From: Chenopodium formosanum
Taxonomy: Eukaryota; Streptophyta; Magnoliopsida; Caryophyllales; Amaranthaceae
DNA: 64,000 bases
Reading direction: 5' to 3'
NCBI GenBank assembly: GCA_024500155.1
Contig: CM044857.1
Coordinates: 1,118,501-1,182,500, forward strand
Positions 22,180 through 32,827 of the stretch are shown piece by piece. Under the pieces are notes generated by a model. It made no database searches. It saw only the letters and a list, made by a program, of their open reading frames with translations, and was not told the DNA's origin. A program made the translations under genes and the position numbers. How positions within the stretch are numbered: the first letter of the stretch is position 1; every line of letters starts with the position of its first letter.

Positions 22180-22362
22180 CTATCTCCGATTTTTTTAAGT
22201 TGCAACTTTGGGGTATTATTTGAGAGATATACTACCTCCGTTACATATTATTTGCAACGATTTGACATAAAGTAGAGAGGGAAAATGTCTAATCGTTGCA
22301 AATAATATGTAACGGAGGTAGTAAAATATTCTAAAGTTGTAACTACAAAAAATCAGAGGTAG
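22180..22362. mobile_element. Outer Stowaway-type MITE, interrupted by another MITE
   Basis: Imperfect terminal inverted repeats run from CTATCTCCGATTTTTTTAAG on the left to CAAAAAATCAGAGGTAG on the right. The arms are about 50 and 41 bp and pair along most of their length. TA duplications flank it at 22178-22179 and 22363-22364. Without the inner element it would be about 91 bp. Confidence 0.75.
22232..22321. mobile_element. Inner Stowaway-type MITE
   Basis: A 90-bp foldback with a perfect terminal inverted repeat of about 31 bp beginning CTACCTCCGTTACATATTAT. TA target duplications lie at 22230-22231 and 22322-22323. It sits inside the outer MITE between its two arms. Confidence 0.85.
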
Positions 22363-22368
22363 TATATA

Positions 22369-22570
22369 CTCCGCGTTTTACTATATTTTTATTAAGATTT
22401 GCCTACCATTTTCCCCACTTTTCCCCATTTACACATTTTTCTCTCAAATTTATTCTTACTTTTTAACTTCACTCCCATTATAATAATGCATTATTCCTAA
22501 ATTTTCCCCTTAAATAGTAGCTCCACTAATCACAATAAAAGCTCCACTAATCACAATAAAACAGAGGGAG
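22369..22570. mobile_element. Stowaway-type MITE
   Basis: Ends are CTCCGCGTTTTACTATATT and CAATAAAACAGAGGGAG, which are partial inverted complements, with TA on each side (22367-22368 and 22571-22572). A 21-bp segment (AGCTCCACTAATCACAATAAA) is tandemly duplicated near the right end. Confidence 0.65.
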
Positions 22571-22793
22571 TATAATATATTACCAACCATAACTTGAGAG
22601 CATCTCTTATAAATATATACCTAGTTAATTAAAGGATGCAAGACAATCAAATATGTTGTTAAATTGTGTGCCTTTTAAAAATTGTATCTTTATTATTGTT
22701 TGTAGCAAAAGTAATGGATAGAGAGGATAACAATTAGTATAAGTGGAAAAACAAAGATAACTAGAAAGTTAAGGAAACAATTATTTCCTCCGT

Positions 22794-22901
22794 TTTTTTT
22801 TTTTTTTTTTTTTTTGACAATTCCGTTCTTTTTTAAGGTGCTACATTATGATCAAAATGCACAATTTTGATTAAGTGTTGTATCTAAAAAAACAGAGAAA
22901 G
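22794..22901. mobile_element. Short Stowaway-like element
   Basis: Left end TTTCCTCCGTTTTTTT and right end AAAAAAACAGAGAAAG are inverted and flanked by TA. A long T-run sits behind the left end, so part of the apparent match is low complexity. Confidence 0.45.
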
Positions 22902-22903
22902 TA

Positions 22904-23561
22904 AGAAAATAGTAGTGACATGTGGAAATATTACCATTACCATGGCCGTGGCGTGTCAAAATTCAAAAATTGACCATGATCGGCAGTGAAATTTCCCAAT
23001 ACCACTACCATATGGGGCTTTGGGCAAAAATTTGGTTAAAAAGATCACCTGCTGCTCATGTTGTCTTAGGTGACAGCAATGCGTCTTTCTAGTGGTGCTA
23101 TCAAGGCTAGTCGTAGCACAGATGGGGTGGGCATCATGATGGTGACAGTGGTGGTGCCATGGCAGCGTAAGTAAAGGCATAACTTGAATATGAAGTGGTG
23201 GTGCCTCAATTTCCTAGCAAAGGTAAAATTCAAATTAAAGTATCAACAAAAATATTATGTACTCGTATAAAATTGAACTTCTTAAAATATTAAAAAAATA
23301 CAGTATAAAAAATCGAATTGAAAAAAAAAAACTGTCAACCTCTTTTGACCTACTAATACGGAGTAGCATCATCATCAAAGTACTTAGGATAAACTTTAAA
23401 CTTCAGCCCGATAGAGTAGGTATGATTCAGAGGGAGCATCAAATATGTGGAATGGGAACATTGGTATGTACTTAGGATATAAAATACTCATGTCCAACAA
23501 AGAGGATAGAAAAACATACAATCAAAGAGAAGGAAAATCTAACACTAGTATAATACGTAAG
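22904..23561. other. Intergenic DNA between MITEs
   Basis: No supported gene. A GC-richer stretch at 23085-23180 gives shadow frames on both strands without any family pattern. Confidence 0.4.
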
Positions 23562-23563
23562 TA

Positions 23564-23846
23564 CTCCCTCCGTTTTTAAATACTTGCTCCACTTTTCTTT
23601 TCCGGCCGTTTTTAAATACTTGTTCCATTTCCTTTTTTGGAAAACTTTTACAATATTTAATTCATTTCTCACACTTAGTGGACCCAATATAATACTCTCT
23701 CTCCTCCTATTCTTCCACTATTTTTGCTTTTTACAATTTTTTATTTTCTCAACTACCCCACTACCTCCATATTTGATTACTTTCTCCAATTTCTCCTAAA
23801 ACTCCGCGCATGGAGAAATGAAGCAAGTATTTAAAAATGGAGGGAG
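23564..23846. mobile_element. Stowaway-type MITE, 283 bp
   Basis: Terminal inverted repeats CTCCCTCCGTTTTTAAATAC and GTATTTAAAAATGGAGGGAG differ at one position. TA target duplications lie at 23562-23563 and 23847-23848. The left end carries a second, imperfect copy of CCGTTTTTAAATACTTG about 33 bp inward. Confidence 0.85.
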
Positions 23847-23848
23847 TA

Positions 23849-24415
23849 GAAATTTGCAAAATTACAAGAGTTTTTATTTTATCTCATTTTATCATTATTA
23901 TCTCATTTTAATTTAATTTGCAAAATTAGAAATTTGAATTAACATCATTTTTCACTTGATGTAAAACAATTTTCCATGGAAAGCAAAAGTGTTCTTATTC
24001 ATCCTTTCCCTTTCCCTTCAACTTGTTTTCCCATTGTATTGTAAAATGTTGAACATGAATATTCATTTTACATTCTGCTAAACGAAGTCAACATTATTCT
24101 AAAGGGATGTGGTATTCAATATTCATGCCTTCCGATATGATATTGGGATTTTGGCACTCCTTGGTGTGATAAGAGTACAGAAAATCATACTCACCTGGTC
24201 AAAGTGTTAAAATATATACCTTCTCAAACTGTTTTATATTTGCTATATTACCTTGTTATATTAGACTATAACTAAAACAAACGAAGGTAGATTAAAGTGG
24301 TGATAAAGAGCATGAGGTTATTATATGTGGAGGGGACAAAAATAGTATGGGTGAGGAAAAAGGAAAGGTAGAGGAATATATTCCACCTTATAAAAAGTGG
24401 GTAACTAAGGGTCTG
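23849..24415. other. AT-rich intergenic DNA
   Basis: No gene or clear element. Some stretches (CATTTTACATTCTGC at about 24063) resemble MITE interiors, but no paired ends were found. Confidence 0.4.
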
Positions 24416-24418
24416 TTC

Positions 24419-24553
24419 TCTTCATCTTAATTTCAGCAGTTCAATTTAGCTTCAATAAGTTCAGTTAAGTTCTTATCTTAATTTTTCTCTCTCATAAAAT
24501 ATTCTATTCAGCTCAGCTCCAATAAGTTCAGTTCAATCAATCAGAACAGGCCT
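24419..24553. mobile_element. Tourist-like MITE
   Basis: Left end GGGTCTGTTCTCTTC and right end CAGAACAGGCC are inverted copies. They are flanked by TAA at 24416-24418 and 24554-24556, the 3-bp duplication expected for PIF/Harbinger-type MITEs. The interior holds AGTTCAGTT and CAGCTCAGCTCC motifs shared with the copies at 47707, 51428 and 59664. Confidence 0.75.
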
Positions 24554-24863
24554 TAATACTCTCATTTGGGATATCTCCTCCATCTTTGTATTCTCATCAC
24601 AAGGTCATTTCATTATTTACTTTCAGTTTCCCTCTTTCCATCTTAATTTGGGGAAAATACTGGTTGATCTTCATGATCAGCATAATTTGTCAATTATAGG
24701 GGTGATGGTGTCTTTTCATTCATTAAGTGAAGGATAGTAATGCCATTGCACATGTGCTGACATGTTCATATTGCCACCTATGCAATATTGTGTTAGTTGA
24801 GGTTTGATGGTATTAACAACAAAGTTAGGGTCAAAGCCCCAAATCCCCACCCTCCTCCTCTCT

Positions 24864-25495
24864 TAGAGATGTCAATGGGGCTGGTCAAGTAGGAGACCCG
24901 CCCCATCCCCTAGGGCGGGGATGGGTCTTGATTTGGCGGGTGGTGGGGCGGGGATGGGGATAAAAACCATATCCGTCATGGGTGATGGGGCGAGGGTGGA
25001 TTTTAAGTTGTACTCGCCCCGCCCCACCCGCCCTACTTCGTACCCGCCCCATCCCCACCTCATACCCATGTCTATATATCTTAACAAGCAAAATTATATA
25101 CTTTATACTATTATATAAAATAATAATGTGAAATAAAATATTAGTTATAATACTTTGTACTACACTTATATTATAAACAAAAATGTGTGTAATATTAAAA
25201 ATGTTTTTTTTTTATCATAATCCATATTAATTACGTAGGATTGTGTATTTGAGAGACGGAGATTAGGTGGGTCTTAGGTGGGGATTAGGCGGGTCTTTGG
25301 TGGGGATTAGGTGGGGATGGATATCCAAGTGGAGGGTGGGGCGGGGATGGTTTTGGAGTTGTACCCGTCGGGGCGGGGATGGGGATGAACATTGGACCCG
25401 CCGCGGAGATGGGGATGGAAATTTTAAGTGGGGATGGGGATGGGAAGGCCAATATCCGCCCCGCCCCGCCCCGCCCCGCCCCATTGACATCCCTA
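24864..25495. mobile_element. hAT-type non-autonomous element with G-rich ends
   Basis: Terminal inverted repeats TAGAGATGTCAATGGGG and CCCCATTGACATCCCTA are flanked by a perfect 8-bp duplication TCCTCTCT (24856-24863 and 25496-25503), the hallmark of hAT insertion. Both subterminal regions consist of GGGGCGGGGATGGGGA-like units on one strand and CCCCGCCCC on the other. The middle (25085-25255) is AT-rich. No transposase is encoded. Confidence 0.8.
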
Positions 25496-25503
25496 TCCTC
25501 TCT

Positions 25504-26477
25504 CCTCTCTCCTCTTTATCAAAGTCTCAACAATGGCAGGTGTGTAGTACCTCCGGCGATGGAGGGTAGGTGTAGCGGTGACAATGACACTGAAATTAGT
25601 ACTTGGCGACAACTAGCTATGACTCCGGCAACGGGTGGTGGTGGTGTCTGTACTTAAATCAATCTCACATCCGCACGTCGGCAAGAATTATGTCCTAACA
25701 AAGCTCCCTAGGTTAGTAAATTCAAGGAAAAATGATCACTCTTACCCTTTGGAGTTGATTAAGCCCTTAATTTCACCTTTTCTTCCTAGGGTTTTCGTTT
25801 GATTCAGCGCTGAAAACGATGGTGTCGGTGGTCGGTTTATTGGATAAAGCTTGGATATGATGAAGATGGTGGTGTGGTAGCTTCAATGGAGGAAGCAGCT
25901 TGAACACCACTATTGTTACCGTTAGTAAACAGAGTTAGGATATGCTTGCATTCTTGGTGATTAAGCGGCTGACGAAACATTAGTATGAGCTGGCTAGTAT
26001 GAGTAAGCACTAGATTGACAAAATATGTTAATCATGAAAATCAACTGGGCAAGCCCCCTTAATTTGTTCACTTTCATATTTCTCTATTATGACTTTAATA
26101 CCCTTTAATACAATATTATCAACCTAAGCACACCTTTTGAGGGACATAGTTACACTAACTCTGTTTGATAGGCTGGCAAAGAAGTTTACCCTAGTAAATT
26201 GTCTCTTAAAATAAAAGAAAACTATTTTCCCCTCAAAATTATTTTCTTTCATTTTCTCTACCTTTCTTGTACACTCTTTTCACGATCTTTTCGATTTCTC
26301 TTTCATTTTTCATCATATTTCTTATATGGAACAAATTAAAATAATGGAAAACTAATCTTACACTTGTTTTTTCCATTGTAAATTGTTTTACATTGAACAT
26401 ATCTTACACTCAACCAAACAAACAGAGCCTATATTTGAAAAGGAATAGGAGTGAAAGATTTATTATCCTTTATTTGG
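25504..26477. other. Intergenic DNA with a possible decayed MITE
   Basis: No supported gene. The piece from about 26157 (ACTCTGTTTG) to 26430 (CAAACAAACAGAGCC) has inverted ends and a low-complexity interior, suggesting a further MITE. The target duplication is unclear. Confidence 0.35.
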
Positions 26478-26602
26478 ATAAATCATGAAGATTTGAAGAC
26501 AGGGATTGAAAGGCTGAATCTCATTGTGTGGTTGTAACTGGGCACGGGGTTCGAGAAGGTGGTGGGTTGCCATTTTGGGAGTATCATAACTCCTATGGAT
26601 TA
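26478..26602 (+). pseudogene. Fragment of the papain-like peptidase gene, inverted copy
   Basis: The plus strand reads ESHCVVVTGHGVREGGGLPF followed by WEYHNSYG. At the DNA level it is nearly identical to the minus-strand peptidase exon at about 18810-18940. It carries only the His and Asn active-site segments and has no start or end. It arose by duplication of that locus or of a relative of it. Confidence 0.7.
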
Positions 26603-26880
26603 AGGTGTGCCAATCACAGTGAACTCGGAAAATAACACAATAAACGTATATAAATGTAAGAACAGGTAACAGATTGCAAGGAAGAAAGAGTGAGAAATTA
26701 ATTAATATTTTCTAATTTCATGATTATGATTTTAATTCCAATTTTTAAAGATAATTGAAAATAATAATTTTATATAAACGCTCTAAGCATAAACCCACAA
26801 TCGTGAATCGTGATAACAAACAGCTCACCAATCCAATCCCAGGAAATCAATCAAAATAGAGGCATTGGTTTCTTCCATCT

Positions 26881-27322
26881 TGTATGGGATGATATCTGAC
26901 TGTGACCGATATCTTGTGAAAGCACGTGACCAAACCCTGAACAATTGTGAGAGGATGCCGGTATGACCCAGAAGGAAGACATGTCGGCTTGTCGGAATTC
27001 AACACGTGGCAGCAGAAGCTCGACACTTGGCACAGAAGGTACTGCATGGATGAGAGCCACCTGTCAAGGTAGGCCATTATAAATAGTAGGTAAGACCTCA
27101 TTAATGAGGGCATGAATTACACATTCTCTCTCTCTCTCTACTTTCTCTCTCTTACTTATCTATTTCTCTTAAACACTTTCTGACTTTGTCATCGGAGTGG
27201 TTATCCCCGGACCACCCCGGGGTTAGCTAACTTCTTCTCATTGTGTAGGTTCTCAGCTTGCCGATAGGAGTATCAGGATCTCAGATCCGAATTCTTGGGG
27301 AAGTTAGGTTCAGACAGAAACA
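26881..27322 (+). repeat. 5' LTR of the Tat element
   Basis: Starts TGTATGGGATG and ends CAGACAGAAACA; the partner ends CAGACATAAACA. It contains two CACGTG G-boxes (26923-26928 and 27003-27008) upstream of a TATA box, then a CT-rich leader. Confidence 0.9.
27078..27085 (+). promoter_or_regulatory. LTR TATA box
   Basis: TATAAATA in the 5' LTR, about 70 bp downstream of the second G-box and 35-60 bp upstream of a CTCTCTCTCT leader, placed as expected for the RNA polymerase II start of the retrotransposon. The same box recurs in the 3' LTR at 38339-38346. Confidence 0.65.
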
Positions 27323-27343
27323 ATTTGGCGCTAGAAGGAGGGG
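27323..27343 (+). other. Primer-binding site of the Tat element
   Basis: ATTTGGCGCTAGAAGGAGG follows the 5' LTR directly. TTTGGCGC-type sequences at this place serve as tRNA primer sites in Tat and Athila elements. The cognate tRNA was not determined. Confidence 0.55.
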
Positions 27344-27406
27344 GCACTGATCACTTCTATCGCCTAAGAACCTCACACAAAACATATATATATAACCACG
27401 ATAACC

Positions 27407-30400
27407 ATGACCGGGAACAATGGAATACCAGTAGAACAACCCCAGATGGAAATAGTAGATGAAACCCATACCCTAGAGGGTAATCAGTTTCATATCCCGA
27501 TAACTTCCCCTGCAGGAGGAGGGGAGGAAGAGGATCCTATGGCGGCATTCACTCCAGATGAATTGGAAACGGCCGCAAGGGTGATGAGTGCAATGAGTAG
27601 GAAGAGAAAGGAGGTTGAGGTGGCACGGGCCGAAAGAGAGGCTTCTCAGGCCGATAGAGGAGCATTACACCGTAATCAGGAGGAGCAACACAATCAGTTG
27701 ATGAATTCGTCGGGGAGACCCCGACATGAGTCGCCGGTAAGATCGCATACAACGTCACGACGGGTTGAACAATCATCAAGTCACACCGTGAGTACTAGAA
27801 CTCAACAACAGAGAAGTCCGCAGGTAGAGGGGCAGGCAGCGCAAACAGTGGTGCAGTTAAGGGCATCTCCATTTGCCCAGCACATCTTGGATCAGCCCAT
27901 GAAAAAGGTGAAAATGCCGACTTGTAGATATGATGGAAGAGGGGACCCTGCAAGATTCATAACGTCCTACGAGGGGCACATGATGCTGTACACCAACTCG
28001 GACGCAGTCTGGTGTAAAGTCTTTCCGACAACTTTGATTGGGGCTGCAGCTGACTGGTTCAACAACCTTGAAGTTGGGTCAGTGGATAGTTTTGAAAGAT
28101 TGACTGAGATGTTTGTGGGTCAGTATGTCAGTAACAGCGTGAGGCAGAGAACCTCTGGAGAATTGATGGCCGTGGAGCAGAAACCGGATGAATATTTGAG
28201 GGATTATATCAGGCGATTTAACAATGAGGCAAATACCATTCCAAAATTGCAACAGGAAATAGCTGTGATGGCTTTAATGAATGGATTGGTTGATTCTGAT
28301 TTTAAACGGTATCTTACAAGGAAAAACCTGCCGACGTTAGCAGCGGCGTTTGGCAAAGCTCATGATTACATAAAGAGTGAAGAATTAATGAAGACAAGTA
28401 GCAGACATGCCGTTGCCGGAAAGGGTCAAAGCCAGTATGAAGGGACATCGTCTGGAGGAAGTAGGCCGAGAGCACCCGCCCCGGGAAGGGGAGGAGGAAG
28501 CCGGCAAGATACCAGACCGACAAGGCTGCCAATGAGATATAGCACCTACACTCCCCTGAATACACCAAGGGCAGCAATTTACTCAGTAAATCAGAACAGA
28601 GAGGATTGGTCAAGGCCGATTCCCATGAAGGCAAGGCCAAGGGATGTGAAGAAGTATTGTATGTTCCATAGGGATGTGGGACATTATACGGAGGAATGTA
28701 CACAATTGAAGGACAACATTGAGGAATTGATCAGAAAAGGGCACTTAAAACAATACCGGTTGAATGCAGGCAGGAATCAGCAACCGGCACAAGTAGTTGA
28801 GAGGCAACGGATAGAAGCAAGGCCTGAAAGGACGCAAGGAGGAATAGTCCGACAGGGGGATGCAGGAATACCACCGTTATCTACTGGAAGGGTAGATGTG
28901 ATAACGGGAGGACCAATTCATGGAGGGACAGTTAGTGGGGCAAAGAAGCATTTGGCGGAGCACCGTCATCTAGTTTGTGCTTTGGACGTAGACAACCGTC
29001 CTCGACCGGCGTCAATACCCCAAGTTGTATTCACGGAAGAAGATGCACGAGGTGTAGTGTTCCCGCACGACGATCCGTTAGTCCTGATAACCAAGATAAA
29101 TGGGGCTGGCATCAAAAGAGTGCTGATAGATGGAGGTAGTTCAGCAAATGTGTTGTTTATGCAAGCTTTCAATGAGATGAATATAGGAAGACAATATTTG
29201 AAGCCGGTATCGTATCCTGTGATCGGGTTTAATGGGTCGACTGTAAGGCCAGAAGGGAGTATAGTGTTGCCGGTAAGGATGGGTGATGGGCCACAGGCAA
29301 GAGATGTGATGGCAGAGTTTTTGGTGGTGGATGTTAAGTCGGCTTACAACGCAATTATCGGCAGACTGATAATACATGACATGCAGGCTGTTGTATCAAC
29401 TTACCATCTGGCAATAGCCTATGTGTCGAATTTGGGTGCTGTAGAGAGGGTGTATGGGGGTCAGGTTATGTCAAAAGCTTGTTATGTGACAGCTTTGAAG
29501 AATCCGGTTGGTAATGTTACGGTACCATGTAATCCAATAAGGGAAGGTGAGCCGACTGTTCAGGATTTAACCATGACAAACTTTGATGCAAGGCTTGAGG
29601 AAACGTCAAGGCCGTTACCAGGCGGAGAAACTGTCCAAATTGAATTGCAACCAGGCGACCCGAGTAGAACTGTGAAGGTTGGGGCTGATATGGATGTGGA
29701 TACTAGGTGTAACCTGATAAGCTTATTGCGTGAGAACGCCGACGTCTTTGCATTCTCAGCAAGAGAGATGCCGGGAATACATCCAGAAGTGATGGAGCAT
29801 AAGTTGAATGTGGACAGAAAGTTCAGGCCGATAAGGCAAAAGAAACGCAATTTCTCAACTGAGAAAGTAGAAGCAATTCAGGCTGAGGTAAATAAGCTCT
29901 TAGCGGCAGGGTTCATTGAGCCTTGCACATATCCAGAGTGGTTGGCAAATGTAGTAATGGTGAGAAAGCCGACATGGAAGTGGCGAATGTGTGTGGATTT
30001 TACAGATCTCAATAAAGCTTGCCCTAAGGATTGTTACCCATTACCTCGGATAGATAGGCTGGTAGACTCAACCTCTGGTCATGCCATGCTTAGTTTTCTG
30101 GATGCATTTTCAGGATATCATCAAGTCAGCATGCATAAGGCTGATAGGAATAAAACGGCTTTCATAACAGATGTAGGTGTATATTGTTATAAGGCAATGC
30201 CATTTGGGTTGAAAAATGCCGGAGCAACCTATCAGAAGTTAGTGGACAAAATTTTTGAGAAGCAGAAAGGACGGAATGTTGAGGTATATGTGGATGATAC
30301 AATAGTGAAGAGTACGGAAAAAGGGGACCACATAGCAGATCTAAGAGAAACATTTGAGACTTTAAGGAAATATCAAATGAAGTTAAATCTAGAGAAGTGC

Positions 30401-32482
30401 GTGTTTGGGGTTAGATCAGGGAAGTTTTTAGGCTTCATGGTCAGTGAACGGGGAATAGATGCGAATCCAGATAAGGTGAATGCGGTACTTCAAATGAAAC
30501 AACCAAAAACCATTCGTGATATACAGAGATTGACTGGCAGGATGGCAGGGCTAACTAGATTTATCAGCAAGTCAGCTGATAAGGCACTTCCGTTCTTTAT
30601 GGTATTAAGAAAGAATAAGGCATTTGAGTGGGGAAAAGAACAAAGTGATGCCCTAGAGGTAGTGAGGAATCATCTTAGATCTCTTCCCACAATTGCCAGG
30701 CCCGAGAAGGGAGAAGTGTTGCAGCTATATATCTCGGCATCACCAAAAACGGTAGCAGCCGTTTTGTTAGTAGAAAGAAAGAAGCAGCAACAGCCGATAT
30801 ACTTTGTCAGTCATGTTCTGAATGCGGCGGAGCGTAGATATCCAGTGATAGAGAAAATGGCGTTAGCAGTAATAGTGGCAGCTAGGAAGTTGAGGCCTTA
30901 CTTTGATGCACATCCAATAGAGGTGCTGACCAATCACCCTTTACAGAAATCACTGCATAAAATGGATACATCTGGTAGGTTGCTGGCATGGGCAGTTGAG
31001 TTGTCGGAGTATGAAATAAACTACAAGCCTAGAACATCAATTAAGGCTCAAGCATTATCAGATTTTATCGTTGAAACCACATACACCGATGAAGAGGAAG
31101 AACTGGGAACATGGCAGGTATCAGTTGATGGATCAGCCACAGCAACGGGGGCAGGGGCTGGAATTGTGATAATGACTCCGGATGGGAAAATGTTTGAATA
31201 CGCCATGAAATTTAGGTTCAAGGCAACAAATAATGAAGCCGAGTACGAAGCTGCGATAGCCGGAATGCAATTGTCAATAGCAGCAGAAGCAAAACGGCTA
31301 GTTTTGACAACTGATTCCCAGCTGGTATCAAGTCAATTCAGTGGGGAATATGAAACCCGAGAGCCGGCAATGGTGAAATATTTGGAGAAGATGAAGCAGT
31401 TAGCAGCTCAATTGCAATACTTTGAGATTAAATTAGTTCCGAGATTGAAAAATGCTCAAGCAGATGCGCTGGCAAGATTAGCAAGTTCAAGTTTTAACGA
31501 CTTGGAAAGAACAGTCATGGTGGAGGTTTTAAAGCAGAGAAGTATAGATGAGATGTCGACAGAGGTGTTATGTGTTAATGTTGGGAATCAATGGTATGAT
31601 AAAATACTAGCATACATCGTTCATGGTGTAGGGCCGACGGATAAGGGGGAGCTGAAAAGATTGCGGAAGGATAGTGTGTGGTTCATTATGTACCAAGGCC
31701 AGTTATACAAAAGGGGGTTTTCACTACCATTGCAAAGATGTATAACGGATTTTGAGTCAGCAAGGTTGATAGAAGAATTGCATGAGGGAAGCTGTGGAAA
31801 CCATCTCGGTGCAAGAGCCTTGTCCAGAGAAGCAATGAGAAGGGGGTACTATTGGCCGACAATGAATGCAGATGCAATGGCTTACATTAAAAAATGCGAG
31901 AAGTGTCAAAAGTTTGCCCCAATTATCAACTTGCCCCCAAATGACCTAACTCCGATATTAAATCCAATCCCTTTCGCCCAGTGGGGGATGGATATAATAG
32001 GCCCGTTCCCATCGGCCACGGGTGGAAGAAAATTTCTGATAGTGGGAATTGACTACTTCACAAAGTGGATTGAAGCAGAACCGATAGCGAAGATAACAGC
32101 ATCGGAAGTGAAAAAGTTTATGTGGAAAAACATCTTCACAAGATTTGGGTTGCCAATGGCAATGGTTTTTTATCATGGAACCCAATTTGACTGTAAGCCG
32201 GTCAAAGATCTCTTAACGATGTACAAGGTGAAATTTGCTTATGCAGCAGTATGCCATCCACAATCTAACGGCCAGGCAGAAGCAGCAAATAAGCAAATAG
32301 TAACGGCAGTTAAGAAGAAGATAGAAGATGCAAAGGGTTTGTGGGCAGATTTAATACCGGAGATATTGTGGGCAAACAGGACAACAGTAAGAGAAGCCGC
32401 AGGTGAATCACCTTATACTCTAGTTTTTGGAACAGAGGCAGTCATACCAGCAGAAGTCGGGTTGCCGACATTTAGAGTTTAG
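27407..32482 (+). CDS. Tat-type gag-pol polyprotein, ended early by a stop
   Basis: A 1691-residue frame. Gag capsid lies at about residues 150-310 (RYDGRGDPARF, MALMNGL, FGKAHDYI). A zinc-knuckle-like CMFHRDVGHYTEEC lies at about 418. The protease box IDGGSSANVLF is at about 575, with DGG in place of DSG/DTG. Reverse transcriptase at about 850-1010 has WRMCVDFTDLNKACPKD, AMPFGLKNAGATYQ and VYVDD near 961. The connecting RNase H is followed by an archaeal-type RNase H at about 1235-1365 (SVDGSA, NNEAEYEA, TDSQL, ADALA). Integrase has a finger ending CEKCQ, then GMDIIGPFP (first Asp, about 1529), FYHGTQF at about 1589 where the second Asp (DNG) is expected, and GQAEAANKQ with the Glu at about 1625. 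The TAG at 32480-32482 sits where coding continues in the same frame. Replication in cis is doubtful. Confidence 0.9.
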   Translation: MTGNNGIPVEQPQMEIVDETHTLEGNQFHIPITSPAGGGEEEDPMAAFTPDELETAARVMSAMSRKRKEVEVARAEREASQADRGALHRNQEEQHNQLMNSSGRPRHESPVRSHTTSRRVEQSSSHTVSTRTQQQRSPQVEGQAAQTVVQLRASPFAQHILDQPMKKVKMPTCRYDGRGDPARFITSYEGHMMLYTNSDAVWCKVFPTTLIGAAADWFNNLEVGSVDSFERLTEMFVGQYVSNSVRQRTSGELMAVEQKPDEYLRDYIRRFNNEANTIPKLQQEIAVMALMNGLVDSDFKRYLTRKNLPTLAAAFGKAHDYIKSEELMKTSSRHAVAGKGQSQYEGTSSGGSRPRAPAPGRGGGSRQDTRPTRLPMRYSTYTPLNTPRAAIYSVNQNREDWSRPIPMKARPRDVKKYCMFHRDVGHYTEECTQLKDNIEELIRKGHLKQYRLNAGRNQQPAQVVERQRIEARPERTQGGIVRQGDAGIPPLSTGRVDVITGGPIHGGTVSGAKKHLAEHRHLVCALDVDNRPRPASIPQVVFTEEDARGVVFPHDDPLVLITKINGAGIKRVLIDGGSSANVLFMQAFNEMNIGRQYLKPVSYPVIGFNGSTVRPEGSIVLPVRMGDGPQARDVMAEFLVVDVKSAYNAIIGRLIIHDMQAVVSTYHLAIAYVSNLGAVERVYGGQVMSKACYVTALKNPVGNVTVPCNPIREGEPTVQDLTMTNFDARLEETSRPLPGGETVQIELQPGDPSRTVKVGADMDVDTRCNLISLLRENADVFAFSAREMPGIHPEVMEHKLNVDRKFRPIRQKKRNFSTEKVEAIQAEVNKLLAAGFIEPCTYPEWLANVVMVRKPTWKWRMCVDFTDLNKACPKDCYPLPRIDRLVDSTSGHAMLSFLDAFSGYHQVSMHKADRNKTAFITDVGVYCYKAMPFGLKNAGATYQKLVDKIFEKQKGRNVEVYVDDTIVKSTEKGDHIADLRETFETLRKYQMKLNLEKCVFGVRSGKFLGFMVSERGIDANPDKVNAVLQMKQPKTIRDIQRLTGRMAGLTRFISKSADKALPFFMVLRKNKAFEWGKEQSDALEVVRNHLRSLPTIARPEKGEVLQLYISASPKTVAAVLLVERKKQQQPIYFVSHVLNAAERRYPVIEKMALAVIVAARKLRPYFDAHPIEVLTNHPLQKSLHKMDTSGRLLAWAVELSEYEINYKPRTSIKAQALSDFIVETTYTDEEEELGTWQVSVDGSATATGAGAGIVIMTPDGKMFEYAMKFRFKATNNEAEYEAAIAGMQLSIAAEAKRLVLTTDSQLVSSQFSGEYETREPAMVKYLEKMKQLAAQLQYFEIKLVPRLKNAQADALARLASSSFNDLERTVMVEVLKQRSIDEMSTEVLCVNVGNQWYDKILAYIVHGVGPTDKGELKRLRKDSVWFIMYQGQLYKRGFSLPLQRCITDFESARLIEELHEGSCGNHLGARALSREAMRRGYYWPTMNADAMAYIKKCEKCQKFAPIINLPPNDLTPILNPIPFAQWGMDIIGPFPSATGGRKFLIVGIDYFTKWIEAEPIAKITASEVKKFMWKNIFTRFGLPMAMVFYHGTQFDCKPVKDLLTMYKVKFAYAAVCHPQSNGQAEAANKQIVTAVKKKIEDAKGLWADLIPEILWANRTTVREAAGESPYTLVFGTEAVIPAEVGLPTFRV

Positions 32483-32827
32483 CATTACTGCGAAGACCAA
32501 AATGATTTACTCCTACGACAACAGTTAGATTTCTTGCCAAAGCTAAGAGAAAAAGCAGCAGTTAAGTCAGCTGCGTTTAAGGAAAGAATGTCAAGAGCCT
32601 ACAACAGAAGAGTATCTCATCGGCCGTTAAGTGTGGGGGATCTGGTACTACGAAGAACAGCGGCAACCGGTAAAGGGAATGAAGATGGAAAGCTGACTGC
32701 AAGTTGGGAAGGACCTTATCGGATTAAAGATATCGTCATCCAAGGATCGTTTTATCTGGAAACTTTAGATGGGACACCTCTAAAGAATGTGTGGAATTCA
32801 ACTGTACTGAAGAAATACTATGTGTAA
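32483..32827 (+). pseudogene. Integrase C-terminal tail after the stop
   Basis: The frame of the polyprotein carries on after the TAG. From 32534 it reads MPKLREKAAVKSAAFKERM, SVGDLVLRRT and then ASWEGPYRIKDIV, with KKYYV and a normal stop at 32825-32827. WEGPYRI is the GPY module of gypsy integrases. Only one base change separates it from the main frame. Confidence 0.85.

Noticed and set aside
25263..25657. Frames with RPTRPTSYPP- or WGWEGQYPPRP-like repeats
   Set aside because: They are translations of the G-rich hAT subterminal repeats on both strands, not genes.
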